Positions 53,286 to 62,179 are shown, counted from the stretch's first letter. The stretch is 64,000 bases of DNA from Collinsella sp. (GCA_019414445.1 DXMA01000004.1:62001-126000); one strand, 5' to 3'. Translations and numbers: made by a program. Notes: generated by a model not told the origin, from the sequence alone.

Positions 53286-55844
53286 TTACTTCCCAAAGAC
53301 CTCTTCGGCGATACGAGCGCTCTCGGCGGCGTCCTTGGCGTAGTAGTCCGCGCCGATTTGCTTGGCGTATTCGGGGGTGAGCACGGCGCCGCCCACGATG
53401 ATCTTGACGCCCGGAACCTCGGCATGGAGCAACTTGATGGTCTCTTCCATGGCGACGACCGTGGTGGTCATAAGCGCCGAGAGGCCGACGAGCTTGATGT
53501 CACGCTCCTGCACGGTCTTGAGCACCTCTTGCGGGTCGACATCGCGGCCTAGGTCAAAGACGGTGTAGCCGTAGTTGTCGAGCAGCATCTTGACGATGTT
53601 CTTGCCGATATCGTGGATGTCGCCCTTGACGGTGGCCACGCAGATCTTGCCCTTGTCGGCGATCTCGCCGGCGGGCATCAGGCGCTTGATGGTGTCGAAG
53701 CCCACGCGTGCGGCTTCGGCCGAGGCCATGAGTTGCGGCAAGAAGAACTTGCCCTGGTCAAAGAGGACGCCCACCTCGTCGAGGGCGGGGATAAAGTGGT
53801 TGTTGATAAGGTCCATGGCGTCGTGGTCTGCCAGCAGACGCTCGGTCTCGGCAGCGATCTCGCCTTTGCGGCCCGAGACGACCATGCGACGAATCGGGTC
53901 GTCGTTGCCGTCGGTGCCGGCGGTGCCGGCAGCGGGCACGGTGTCGGTCGATGCGGCCTGAGCTGCTGCCGGGTTGGCGGCGATCTTATACGGATCGGTC
54001 CAGCCGGCATAGCGCTCGATGTATCCGGTCGAGCCCTCGTCCTCAACGCTCAGGACGCGATAGCTGTAGACGGTGTCCATAAAGCGCTTGGAGCCCGGGT
54101 TCATGATGGGGGCATCGAGGCCCGCGCCAAAGGCGGCGGCCAAAAAGACCGAGCCCAGCAGCGGGCGGGCAGGCAGACCAAAGCTGATGTTCGACACGCC
54201 GAGCGCGCATTTGACGCCCAGGCGCTCCTTGCACAGGGACATGGCGCGCAGGATCTGCTCGGCCTGGCGTTGATTGGTCGAGGCGGTCATGACCAGGCAG
54301 TCGATGAGGATACGGTCCGGGCCGATGCCGTAGCGGGCAGCCTCGGCCACGATGCGCTCGGCGATGGCAAAGCGGGCCTCGGCGGTATCGGGGATGCCGC
54401 CTTCGTCGAGCGTAAGGCCGACAACGTTGGTGCCGTAGTGGGCGACCAGCGGGAAGATCTCGTCCATGATCTGCTGCTTGCCGTTGACCGAGTTGATGAT
54501 GGGCTTGCCGGCGTAGCGGCGCACGGCTGCCTCGACGGCTGCGGGGTCGGTGGAGTCGATCTGCAGCGGCAGGAGCGTGGAACCCTGGAGCTGCTCGGTG
54601 GCCTGCTGGATGATCTTGACCTCGTCGATCTCGGGCAGGCCCACGTTGACGTCCAGGATATCGGCACCCTGCTCCTGCTGGCTGATGCCCTGGCTTACGA
54701 CGTAGTCTAGGTCGCCGTCGCGCAGGGCCTGCTGCAGGCGCTTTTTGCCGGTGGGATTGATGCGCTCGCCGATGACGGCAATCTTGTGGCCGTCACAGGG
54801 AAGGTCCACGACCGTCTGAGCGCTCGTGACCGACATGCTGGGCTTGCGGTGGCGCGTGCTGGGCGTGTGGTTGTCGATAAGCGTGCGCAGGGCGGCCATG
54901 TGTGCCGGCGTGGTTCCGCAGCAGCCGCCCACGACGCTTACGCCGTCGGCAATCATACCGGCGACGGCCTCGGCGTACTCGGGTGCCTGGATATCAAAGA
55001 CGGTATTGCCGTCATCGTCCACGCGGGGCAGTCCCGCATTGGCCTGCACCATAACGGGCTTGTCGGTGACGGTGAGCATACGCGCGGCGAGTCCTCGGAG
55101 CTCGGCCGGGCCCTGGCTGCAGTTGATGCCCAGGACGTCGGCGCCGATGGCGTCAAGGGTGATGGCGGCGACCTCGGGGCTCGTGCCCAAGAAGGTGCGG
55201 CCGTCTTCCTCAAAGGTCATGGTGGCAAAGACGGGCAGGTCAGAATTCTCGCGGCAGGCGAGGACTGCCGCCTTGATCTCGGCAAGATCGGTCATAGTCT
55301 CGATAATAAAGAGGTCCACGCCCGCGGCGACGCCGGCGCGCACCTCCTCGGCAAAAAGGTCGTAGGCCTCGTCAAAGCTGAGGGTGCCCAGGGGGCGCAG
55401 CAGGGAGCCGATGGGGCCGATGTCGCCGGCGACGTAGCGGGCGCCGGCCACGCGGGCGCAGGTGACGGCCGCGGCAAAGACGTCTGCAGCGGTGGCGGCG
55501 CCGTCGAGCTTGTGGGCGTTGGCACCAAAGGTGTTGGCGGTGATCACGTCACAGCCGGCCTCGACGTACTGTCGCTGAATGTCGGTAATGACCTGGGGCT
55601 CCTCAAAGTTGAGCAGCTCGGGCAGAGCGCCGGCCTTCATGCCGGCCGCCTGCAGCATGGTGCCCATGCCGCCGTCGAACAGCAGGTGCCCGGTGCCCTC
55701 GATGGCGGCGCGCAGGCGATCGTCCTTAACGCGAAGGTCGTCGATCGTGCGCGTCTTGTACGTGGCGCCGTTACAACGCGCAGTATTGACGGGCGCCGCC
55801 AGCGCGGCACCGTCCAGATCATGAGTGATAAGCGGAGTAAACAT
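53286..55844 (-). CDS. metH: Cobalamin-dependent methionine synthase, short form without activation domain
   Basis: 852 residues against about 1230 for the full enzyme. Domains in order: homocysteine-binding (FDGGMGTMLQ; zinc cysteines near INCSQG and GGCCGT), folate/pterin-binding (IGERINPTGKKRLQ ... DVNVGLPEIDE), cap, and cobalamin-binding with DIHDIGKN (His about residue 744) and VGLSALMTTT. The protein ends there; the SAM-binding reactivation domain is missing and a matching protein is encoded by the gene just upstream. Transfers methyl from methyltetrahydrofolate to homocysteine. ATG at 55844 with GGAGCCCCC before it, nine bases after the partner gene. Confidence 0.95.
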   Translation of the reverse strand: MFTPLITHDLDGAALAAPVNTARCNGATYKTRTIDDLRVKDDRLRAAIEGTGHLLFDGGMGTMLQAAGMKAGALPELLNFEEPQVITDIQRQYVEAGCDVITANTFGANAHKLDGAATAADVFAAAVTCARVAGARYVAGDIGPIGSLLRPLGTLSFDEAYDLFAEEVRAGVAAGVDLFIIETMTDLAEIKAAVLACRENSDLPVFATMTFEEDGRTFLGTSPEVAAITLDAIGADVLGINCSQGPAELRGLAARMLTVTDKPVMVQANAGLPRVDDDGNTVFDIQAPEYAEAVAGMIADGVSVVGGCCGTTPAHMAALRTLIDNHTPSTRHRKPSMSVTSAQTVVDLPCDGHKIAVIGERINPTGKKRLQQALRDGDLDYVVSQGISQQEQGADILDVNVGLPEIDEVKIIQQATEQLQGSTLLPLQIDSTDPAAVEAAVRRYAGKPIINSVNGKQQIMDEIFPLVAHYGTNVVGLTLDEGGIPDTAEARFAIAERIVAEAARYGIGPDRILIDCLVMTASTNQRQAEQILRAMSLCKERLGVKCALGVSNISFGLPARPLLGSVFLAAAFGAGLDAPIMNPGSKRFMDTVYSYRVLSVEDEGSTGYIERYAGWTDPYKIAANPAAAQAASTDTVPAAGTAGTDGNDDPIRRMVVSGRKGEIAAETERLLADHDAMDLINNHFIPALDEVGVLFDQGKFFLPQLMASAEAARVGFDTIKRLMPAGEIADKGKICVATVKGDIHDIGKNIVKMLLDNYGYTVFDLGRDVDPQEVLKTVQERDIKLVGLSALMTTTVVAMEETIKLLHAEVPGVKIIVGGAVLTPEYAKQIGADYYAKDAAESARIAEEVFGK

Positions 55845-55853
55845 CGGGGGCTC

Positions 55854-56642
55854 CTAATGGCTGGAATAGCAGGTGGTGTGGGCGGCGCGGAAGCGGCAGT
55901 GCTCGCGCATGCGGCAGATATTGCAGGTGGGGCGGCTCTGGGCGTCGTGGACTTCGCCGTCAAACAGACCGATCACCGCGGTCACGCTCTTGGTGGGCAT
56001 GAGCAGGCTGGTGGGGGTGACGGTAAGTCCAATGAGGCGCGTGGCGTTGAGTGCATCCACGATTGAGCGCTGGGCCGAGAGCGGGCAGTCGCCATAGCCG
56101 GGACTAAAGCGCCAGTTACCGGCGAGCCCGTGTGCAGCGGCCGCAGCCTTGACCTGCTGGTCCATCTGCTCGATGGCGGCTTCTACATAGGCAGAGCATG
56201 CGGCGTCGAGCACGGCGCCTTCCAGAGGCTGCTGGGCTCCCGTGGTACGCAGACGACGCTCGGCGTCCATGCCGAGGGTGCAGGCCATGAGCGCCGCCAG
56301 GCGGGCGTCCTTAAGGTGGCGATAGATATCACGACCCCGCAGCTCAACATTGGTGCCAACCAAGCGGATGCAGGGCTCGCCCTGTTCGTCGACGCCCGTG
56401 GCATCGACGGCAAACACGCGTCGCACGCCGCGGGGCTCGATATCCAGCTCCAGACGCTCAACGACAAGCTCAATTCGACGTGACAGCTCGGGCTCAATCT
56501 GCTGGCCGCCGTAGCCCAGATACCGCAGCATCTCGGCACGGTCGACACGAGGGTGGTGGGCAGCGTCGATACGGTAAAGCGCCGGCGACGCAAGGTCGGC
56601 CGGCACTTCTGCAACGGTTGTATCGACGTGCGGTTTTTCCAT
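55854..56642 (-). CDS. Free-standing MetH activation-domain protein
   Basis: 262 residues. WRFSPGYGDCPLSAQRSIVDALNATRLIGLTVTPTSLLMPTKSV (quoted in parts: RFSPGYGDCPL, TPTSLLMPTKSV) matches the SAM-binding motif of the MetH activation domain and the Thermotoga TM0269 type protein. A cysteine-rich tail (CNICRMREHC, then HTTC) is not in the classic domain. It likely re-methylates oxidised cobalamin on the short MetH. The start overlaps the metF stop (TAATG), so it is coupled to metF, and metH follows 9 bases later. Confidence 0.88.
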   Translation of the reverse strand: MEKPHVDTTVAEVPADLASPALYRIDAAHHPRVDRAEMLRYLGYGGQQIEPELSRRIELVVERLELDIEPRGVRRVFAVDATGVDEQGEPCIRLVGTNVELRGRDIYRHLKDARLAALMACTLGMDAERRLRTTGAQQPLEGAVLDAACSAYVEAAIEQMDQQVKAAAAAHGLAGNWRFSPGYGDCPLSAQRSIVDALNATRLIGLTVTPTSLLMPTKSVTAVIGLFDGEVHDAQSRPTCNICRMREHCRFRAAHTTCYSSH

Positions 56643-57514
56643 TACCCCAGGCGCTCCATAATGGTCGCGGCGATTGCAGGACGGTTCATAGTGTACAGGT
56701 GCAGGCCGTCGGCACCGTGCTCCTTAAGGTCGCAAAGCTGACGAGCAGCATAATCTACACCGGCAGCCTGCAGGCTCTCGGGGTCGTTCTCGTACTTGGC
56801 GAGGATCTTGATGACGGGGGAGGGCAGCGACGCGCCGCACATAAAGACCATGCGGCTGATCTGCGACTTGCCCATAAACGGCATGATGCCCGCGGTGATG
56901 GGCACGGTGATGCCGGCCTTGTCGGCGAGCTCGCGGAAGCGATAGAAGCACTCGTTATCAAAGAAGAGCTGTGTCACAAAGAAGCTTGCGCCGGCATCTT
57001 GCTTTTGCTTGAGGTGCTCGACCGAGAGGTTGAGATCCTCGCAGGCAATGTGACCCTCGGGGTAGGCTGCGGCGCCCACGCAAAAGCCGGCGTCGACGAG
57101 CTCGGGGATGAGGTCACGGGCGTAGGCGTAGTCGGAGGCGGGCTTGTCGTCCTCAGTCGCGCCAGCGGGCAGGTCGCCGCGCAGGGCCAGGATGTTTTCA
57201 ACGCCGGCCGAGCGATACTCGTCAATCTTGGCGGCGATATCGGCATGTGTGCGGCCAACGCAGGTGAGGTGCGCCACCGAGGGCGTATTGAATTCGCTCG
57301 TAATCATATGCGCGATGGGGGCGGTGGTGGCGCCGTTGCCCGAGCCGCCGGCAGAGCAGGTGACCGAGACAAAGCTCGGCGAAAGCTTGCACAGATTGCC
57401 TGCCACCTCGCGAGCCGTGTTGAGGGTCAGCTCGCCCTTGGGCGGGAACATCTCAAACGAAACGGGTGCGGTGCCCTGGGATGCTGCCTGCTTAAAAACC
57501 TCGTCGACGCGCAT
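56642..57514 (-). CDS. metF: Methylenetetrahydrofolate reductase
   Basis: 290 residues from the ATG at 57514 behind AAAGGAGCACG; the frame extends upstream without a site. PVSFEMFPPKGE at the start, then ICKLSPSFVSVTCSAGG, LTCVGRT and QLFFDNECFYRFRELADKAGI mark the TIM-barrel flavoenzyme. Makes methyltetrahydrofolate, the substrate of the downstream MetH. First gene of a three-gene methionine unit. Confidence 0.96.
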   Translation of the reverse strand: MRVDEVFKQAASQGTAPVSFEMFPPKGELTLNTAREVAGNLCKLSPSFVSVTCSAGGSGNGATTAPIAHMITSEFNTPSVAHLTCVGRTHADIAAKIDEYRSAGVENILALRGDLPAGATEDDKPASDYAYARDLIPELVDAGFCVGAAAYPEGHIACEDLNLSVEHLKQKQDAGASFFVTQLFFDNECFYRFRELADKAGITVPITAGIMPFMGKSQISRMVFMCGASLPSPVIKILAKYENDPESLQAAGVDYAARQLCDLKEHGADGLHLYTMNRPAIAATIMERLG

Positions 57515-57651
57515 ATCGTGCTCCTTTAGATACGTAATAGTGTGATGTGTTGTAAGGATTCTACAGCACCACTGTGTCACGGTGGAGTTTCACTCGCTAT
57601 TCGGGGATACCAATCAAAGAAGCCTTGCTATCGACATTCCCTATAGCAGAG

Positions 57652-57733
57652 CGGTCAATCTAGGATGGGGCTATAAAGACTGGTATCTGATGCGAAATAC
57701 CAGTTAATAGAGCCCCATCCCAAATTGACTACC
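57652..57733. other. Long imperfect hairpin between metF and glnN
   Basis: Nested pairing: GGTCAAT / ATTGACTACC, GGATGGGGCT / AGCCCCATCC, ACTGGTAT / ATACCAGT around a 9-base loop, with small internal loops. It is about 210-290 bases before glnN and 140 bases before metF. Could be a mobile palindrome, a regulatory RNA or an attenuator; not recognised. Confidence 0.5.
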
Positions 57734-57845
57734 CTTAAACCATGGGGAGAGGTCTGCAATTTATACAGTTGATTGGCTGTTGAGGGCGGCAACGCCGCCG
57801 CGATGCGGTAACCTCATTGATTGGTTTCGTGACAGCAACATAACG

Positions 57846-57861
57846 GTAATGTTGCGGAAAC
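57846..57861. promoter_or_regulatory. Candidate GlnR half-box upstream of glnN
   Basis: GTAAT, six bases, GAAAC; shares TGCGGAAACA with the glnA site at 175-190. A second, looser pair (GTGAC-n6-ATAAC) lies just upstream at about 57829-57844. Confidence 0.4.
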
Positions 57862-57940
57862 ACGACGAGCCTAATCTATGACTCGTTCGTTAGTAATCAA
57901 CACCGCTTCTCACGCGGTGCCGATACGAAGGGAGTTCCGT

Positions 57941-60028
57941 ATGGCCGAACTTACTGACCGCTTCGGGACCATGGTGTTCTCTGAGGAAGTCATGAAGGAC
58001 TACCTCCCCAAGGACATTTGGAAGCGCCTTGCTGCAACCCTCGAGGACGGTGAGCCGCTCGACCTGGATGTGGCCAACGCCGTTGCCCACGCCATGAAGG
58101 TCTGGGCCATCTCCAAGGGCGCGACGCACTACGCGCACTGGTTCCAGCCGCTTTCGGGCATTACTTCCGAGAAGCACGACAGCTTCCTCGAGCCCAACCA
58201 CGACGGCACCGCCATTACCAAGTTTACGGGCAAGAACCTCATCCAGGGCGAGCCGGACGCCTCCAGCTTCCCCAACGGCGGCCTGCGTGCCACCTTCGAG
58301 GCCCGTGGCTACACCGCTTGGGATCCCACCAGCCCCGCATTCATTAAGGACGATGTCCTGTGCATCCCCACGGCTTTTTGCTCCTACACGGGCGAGGCCC
58401 TGGACAAGAAGACCCCGCTGCTGCGCTCCATGACCGCACTCTCGCGTGAGTCCAAGCGCGTTTTGGCGCTGTTTGGCAAGACCCCCAAGAAGGTCGTTCC
58501 TTCCGTGGGCGATGAGCAGGAGTACTTCCTGATCAAGAAGGACGCTTACCGCAAGCGCAGGGACCTGGTCATCACCGGTCGCACCCTCTTTGGCGCTGCC
58601 CCCTGCAAGGGCCAGGAGCTCGAGGAGCACTACTTTGGCGCTATCCGCCCCACCGTCTCGGCCTATATGAAGGACCTGGACGATGAACTGTGGGCGCTTG
58701 GCATTCCTGCCAAGACCAAGCACAACGAGGTCGCTCCCTGCCAGCATGAGCTCGCCCCTGTCTACGGCGAGGTCAACGAGGCCATCGACCAGAATCTGGT
58801 CATGATGGAGAAGATGAAGCTCATCGCCTCCCGTCACGACCTGGTCTGCCTGCTGCACGAGAAGCCGTTTGAGGGCATCAACGGTTCGGGCAAGCACAAC
58901 AACTGGTCGCTTGGCACCGAGTCCGAGAACCTGCTCGACCCGGGCGATACCCCGCTCGACAACCTGCAGTTCATCGTCTTCCTCACCGCGGTGATCGAAG
59001 CCGTCGATAACTATCAGGAACTCCTGCGTGCCTCCGTTGCCTCGGCCGGCAACGATCATCGTCTGGGCGCCAACGAGGCTCCTCCGGCGATTATGTCCAT
59101 CTTCCTGGGTGACCAGCTCACCGAGGTCGTCGAGAAGATCATCGACGGCAAGGCTTCCGTCCATGCCACGCGCGGCGTGCTCGACCTGGGCGCCGATACC
59201 CTGCCCAAGCTGATGCAGGACAACACCGACCGCAACCGCACCTCCCCGCTTGCCTTCACCGGCAACAAGTTCGAGTTCCGTGCCTGCGGCTCCGAGCAGA
59301 ACGTCTCCGACTCCAACCTGGTGCTCGATGCCGCCGTGGCCAAGTCGCTCAAGTCCTTCGCCGACGCACTCGAGGGTACGCCCGAGGATAAGTTCCAGGA
59401 CGCCGCGCTCGAGTACTGCAAGAAGGTGCTGACCGATCACCAGCGCATCCTGTTCTCCGGCGACGGTTACTCCGACGAGTGGCCCATCGAGGCCGAGAAG
59501 CGCGGCCTTGCCAACAACAAGACCACGGCCGACGCTCTTCCCGCCTTTGTTTCCGATAAGGCTATCGCGCTCTTTGAGGAGACGGGCGTTCTGACCCGCG
59601 CCGAGGCCCAGTGCCGCTACGACTGCAAGCTCGAGAAGTACAACAAGCTCATGAACATCGAGGCCACCACGATGATTCGCGAGGCGCGTCGTACTTATCG
59701 TCCGGTCATCACCGCCTATGCCACCAAGGTCGCCAAGGGCTTGGAGGCAATCCGTGCCGCCGGTGCCGATGCCGCCATGCAGTGCGAGCAGAACACGCTC
59801 AACAAGCTCTGCAACGGCATCACCGCCATCAACGACTCCATCAAGGCGCTCGACGCCGTGCATCAGAAGGCCGAGGCCCTCGATGGCCAGGAGCAGGCCA
59901 ACGTGTACGCGCACGAGGTCGTTCCCGCTATGGATACGCTGCGTGCCGCCGTGGATGCCATGGAGGAGATCGTGGCCGCCGACTACTGGCCGGTCCCGAC
60001 CTACGACGACATCCTGTTCTACGTGTAG
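57941..60028 (+). CDS. glnN: Type III glutamine synthetase
   Basis: 695 residues from the ATG at 57941 behind GAAGGGAG; a hairpin CACCGC-7-GCGGTG lies just before that site. GSIII enzymes are about 700 residues. Visible: AELTDRFGTMVFSEEVMKDYLP, THYAHWFQPLSG, GDEQEYFLIKK, KHNEVAPCQHELAPVYGEVN, GSGKHNNWSLGT and LTRNRTSP-like TDRNRTSPLAFTGNKFEFRACGSEQN. Makes glutamine from ammonia; co-occurs with type I glnA at 256. Single gene. Confidence 0.96.
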   Translation: MAELTDRFGTMVFSEEVMKDYLPKDIWKRLAATLEDGEPLDLDVANAVAHAMKVWAISKGATHYAHWFQPLSGITSEKHDSFLEPNHDGTAITKFTGKNLIQGEPDASSFPNGGLRATFEARGYTAWDPTSPAFIKDDVLCIPTAFCSYTGEALDKKTPLLRSMTALSRESKRVLALFGKTPKKVVPSVGDEQEYFLIKKDAYRKRRDLVITGRTLFGAAPCKGQELEEHYFGAIRPTVSAYMKDLDDELWALGIPAKTKHNEVAPCQHELAPVYGEVNEAIDQNLVMMEKMKLIASRHDLVCLLHEKPFEGINGSGKHNNWSLGTESENLLDPGDTPLDNLQFIVFLTAVIEAVDNYQELLRASVASAGNDHRLGANEAPPAIMSIFLGDQLTEVVEKIIDGKASVHATRGVLDLGADTLPKLMQDNTDRNRTSPLAFTGNKFEFRACGSEQNVSDSNLVLDAAVAKSLKSFADALEGTPEDKFQDAALEYCKKVLTDHQRILFSGDGYSDEWPIEAEKRGLANNKTTADALPAFVSDKAIALFEETGVLTRAEAQCRYDCKLEKYNKLMNIEATTMIREARRTYRPVITAYATKVAKGLEAIRAAGADAAMQCEQNTLNKLCNGITAINDSIKALDAVHQKAEALDGQEQANVYAHEVVPAMDTLRAAVDAMEEIVAADYWPVPTYDDILFYV

Positions 60029-60057
60029 AGCGTAACTGACATATCGTCACGGTATTG

Positions 60058-60095
60058 AGCCGGGGTCCGCATCGCGCGGGCCCCGGCTATTTGTT
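60058..60095 (+). terminator. Terminator after glnN
   Basis: AGCCGGGGTCC, 10-base loop, GGGCCCCGGCT, then ATTTGTTT. Confidence 0.85.
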
Positions 60096-60293
60096 TGCGA
60101 AGGACGCTTTGGATCCCGCTTTGCAACTGATTCGCCCACGCAATAAGGGGTCGTGGGCAAAAAACGTCAAATATGAGTACTGTCACAAGCCCTGTAGCAT
60201 TATCTTTTTGCAAAATATGCAGTGTTACGCAACATATGTCCAAGTACTTAGCTGATAAATGCCTGCAATTCCTCCGCCGTAGGACGCCTTGTG

Positions 60294-61799
60294 GGTGGCG
60301 CGCGCAGACGTGGTGTAAGAGCGTCCTGAGGTCCGTCGCTGCAAGTCCCGATATTACTCCTTCTTGAGACCGCGCCTCTCGACTATCTCGTCCACTATCT
60401 CCCTGGCGCGCCGCCCGAGCGCGCGGCGCCTCCCCTCTGTCGGGGCCGGCCTGTCCGCGGGCTCGGCGAAGCCCTCGGCGGCCGAGGCCTCGGAGAACAC
60501 GCGCTGCTGGGACCACTGTCCCTCGGTCTCCATGAGGCTCGCGCACGTCAGGCGCAGCATCGACTCCCTCGAGGGGAAGGACTGCACGACCCTGTAGCGG
60601 CGCTTGATCTCGCGGTTGGCGCGCTCCTGGACGTTGTTGGTGCGGAGCTTGGCCCAGTGCGCCCTGGGGAAGGCCGTGAACGCCAGCGCGGAGTCCTCGG
60701 CCTGCTCGAAGACCTCGCCGGCCCTGGCGGACACCGACGCCACCCAGGGCGCCGCCTCGGCCCACACGCAGCGCGCGAGGTCGGGGTCGTCCTGGTAGAC
60801 CGCGGCATGCACGAGGTCCCTGACGGCCGCCTTGGAGTCCTCGGGCCTGCCCGAGCAGGCGCTCTGGAGGTTGCGCTGCAGGTGCGTCACGCAGCGCTGC
60901 CAGGCGCAGCCCTGGAACAGGCGCGAGACGGCGGCCACGAGCCCGGCGTGGCTGTCGGAGACCACGAGGCGAACGCCGGCCAGCCCGCGCTCGCGCAGCC
61001 CGCCGAGGAATGCCGCCCAGGAGTCCTCGCTCTCGGTGTCGACCACGTCGCAGCCCAGGAAGTGCTTGCGCCCGTCGGCGCCCAGCCCGATCGCGGTCAC
61101 GACGCCCTGCGAGACGACCGACGAGCCGACCCTGCAGCTCATGTAGGTGGCGTCGAGCCACAGGTAGCAGCACGGCGTGCCCGACAGGTCGCGGCGGCGG
61201 AACTCCGCCACCTCGGCGTCGAGGTCGGAGCAGAGGCTCGAGACCTCCGAGCTCGACAGCGAGGATATGCCCAGCTTGGACGCCACGCGCTCGACCTTGC
61301 GGGTGGACACGCCGCATACGTGCATCTCCTGCACGATGGCGGCCACCGAGGTGTCGACGCGCGACCATCGCGCGAGCATGCCCTCGGGGTAGTAGGTGCC
61401 GTGCCTGAGCTTGGGTATCTCGAGCTCCACGTCGCCCACGGCGGTCTTGAGCGACCTGGGGCGGTAGCCGTTGCGGCTGTTCTCCCTGCCGTCGCTGCGC
61501 TCGTTGCGGCTCGCGCCGCACATCTGCTGGGCCTCGGAGTCCATCAGCGCGTTCATCACGCTGCCCAGCACCCTGCACGCGAACTCGCGCGCGTCGCCGC
61601 ACTCCTGCCAAAGCCTCGCCGCCTCGAGGGCCTCGTCGCGGCCGAGGCGCAGTACACTCTCTTCTTGGGGCATCGCCTTTCCTTCCATTCGTCACCTTCA
61701 TTACTCCAACGACGAATTCTAGGCGGTGTCCCCTCCCTTTCAAGAAAGGGCGGAGGCGGGGCATGCCCCGCCTCTTACACCACATCTCTGTGCGCTACC
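60294..61799 (-). mobile_element. IS256-family insertion sequence, 1506 bp, complete
   Basis: Terminal inverted repeats of about 28 bp: GGTGGCGCGCGCAGACGTGG.. at the left and, reversed, GGTAGCGCACAGAGATGTGG.. at the right, 23 of 28 matching and both continuing TGTAAGAG. Flanked by a perfect 8-bp duplication GCCTTGTG (60286-60293 and 61800-61807), as expected for the family. It carries one transposase gene on the minus strand. The intact duplication points to a recent insertion. Confidence 0.92.
60354..61688 (-). CDS. IS256-family (Mutator-type) transposase
   Basis: 444 residues. DDE residues lie in LWLDATYMSCR, LVVSDSHAGLVAA and NNVQERANREIKRRYR, with the HLQRN region (CVTHLQRNL) between them. 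MCGASRNERSDGRENSRNGYRPRSL is the N-terminal family signature (given in part: NSRNGYRPRSLKT). ATG at 61688 behind GAAGGTGA; a second Met five codons later has AAGGAAAGG and may be the true start. Frame intact, so the element could still be active. Confidence 0.95.
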   Translation of the reverse strand: MEGKAMPQEESVLRLGRDEALEAARLWQECGDAREFACRVLGSVMNALMDSEAQQMCGASRNERSDGRENSRNGYRPRSLKTAVGDVELEIPKLRHGTYYPEGMLARWSRVDTSVAAIVQEMHVCGVSTRKVERVASKLGISSLSSSEVSSLCSDLDAEVAEFRRRDLSGTPCCYLWLDATYMSCRVGSSVVSQGVVTAIGLGADGRKHFLGCDVVDTESEDSWAAFLGGLRERGLAGVRLVVSDSHAGLVAAVSRLFQGCAWQRCVTHLQRNLQSACSGRPEDSKAAVRDLVHAAVYQDDPDLARCVWAEAAPWVASVSARAGEVFEQAEDSALAFTAFPRAHWAKLRTNNVQERANREIKRRYRVVQSFPSRESMLRLTCASLMETEGQWSQQRVFSEASAAEGFAEPADRPAPTEGRRRALGRRAREIVDEIVERRGLKKE

Positions 61800-61916
61800 G
61801 CCTTGTGTCCAAATCGCCTTCTGATGGCATGAAATCGCTGTTACTAAATTGGTAACAGTACTCATATTTGCTATTTTTTGTCCACGGGCCCTTGGATGAC
61901 AGTGTGATTTTATGCC

Positions 61917-61980
61917 TTCGGGGTTCGAATCCCGGCGTATCGGCAGCAAAAAGCCCGTTACCGCGAGGGCAACGGGCTTC
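61917..61980 (-). pseudogene. Remnant of a T-arm-ended repeat plus duplicated tRNA terminator
   Basis: GGGGTTCGAATCCCGGCG (61919-61936) mimics a tRNA T-arm, followed by a terminator stem AAGCCCGTTACC / GGCAACGGGCTT (61949-61980) nearly identical to the one after tRNA-Glu. The rest of the unit is missing. Confidence 0.5.
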
Positions 61981-61989
61981 TCAGTTTAA

Positions 61990-62127
61990 ATGGTGCCCCC
62001 AGCGGGATGTCCGCGTGCGGCTGGCGCCGCCCGCTTTCGCTGCGTCGCTCCGCTCCTTGCGTGCTGCGCTGGAAAACGCTTACGCGTTTCCTCAGCTCCG
62101 CACCCTGTCGGGTTCGAATCCCGGCGT
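61990..62127 (-). repeat. T-arm-ended repeat element next to tRNA-Glu
   Basis: One end (61990-62007, GGTGCCCCCAGCGGGAT) is a copy of the last 17-18 bases of tRNA-Glu; the other (62109-62124, CGGGTTCGAATCCCGG) is an inverted T-arm. The core GAAACGCGTAAGCGTTTTCC (62091-62072, minus strand) and CAGGGTGCGG match the element after tmRNA, in the same orientation relative to the RNA gene. Confidence 0.65.
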
Positions 62128-62136
62128 TGGAGAAGA

Positions 62137-62170
62137 AAAAAGCCCGTCACCACAAGGGTAACGGGCTTTG
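62137..62170 (-). terminator. Terminator of tRNA-Glu
   Basis: On the minus strand AAAGCCCGTTACCC, 4-base loop, GGTGACGGGC and six T, 10 bases after the encoded CCA. Confidence 0.88.
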
Positions 62171-62179
62171 CATTTCAAA

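Larger units (their letters stand above)
60147..61891. repeat. Older palindromic element split by the insertion sequence
   Basis: Left arm 60153-60186 (GTGGGCAAAAAACGTCAAAT..) and right arm 61851-61891 (reverse complement of the same words, sharing CAAATATGAGTACTGT) flank the insertion sequence. Without the insertion the element would be about 231 bp, MITE-like, AT-richer than its surroundings and without a credible gene. Confidence 0.6.

Noticed and set aside
53613..56066. Long plus-strand frames opposite metH and its activation gene
   Set aside because: Shadow frames with Gly/Ala/His-rich translations and no start context.
57581..57940. Cobalamin or SAM riboswitch for the metF-metH unit
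   Set aside because: metF starts at 57514 and its leader shows no B12-box or SAM-type conserved core that I can recognise; only the unassigned hairpin is present.
57890..59914. 674-codon minus-strand frame opposite glnN
   Set aside because: Shadow frame; low-complexity translation and opposed to a complete type III synthetase.
60173..60367. Small plus-strand frame ending in the insertion sequence
   Set aside because: It starts in the inverted arm of the palindromic element and crosses the IS boundary; the pre-insertion frame would be about 45 codons with no ribosome site.
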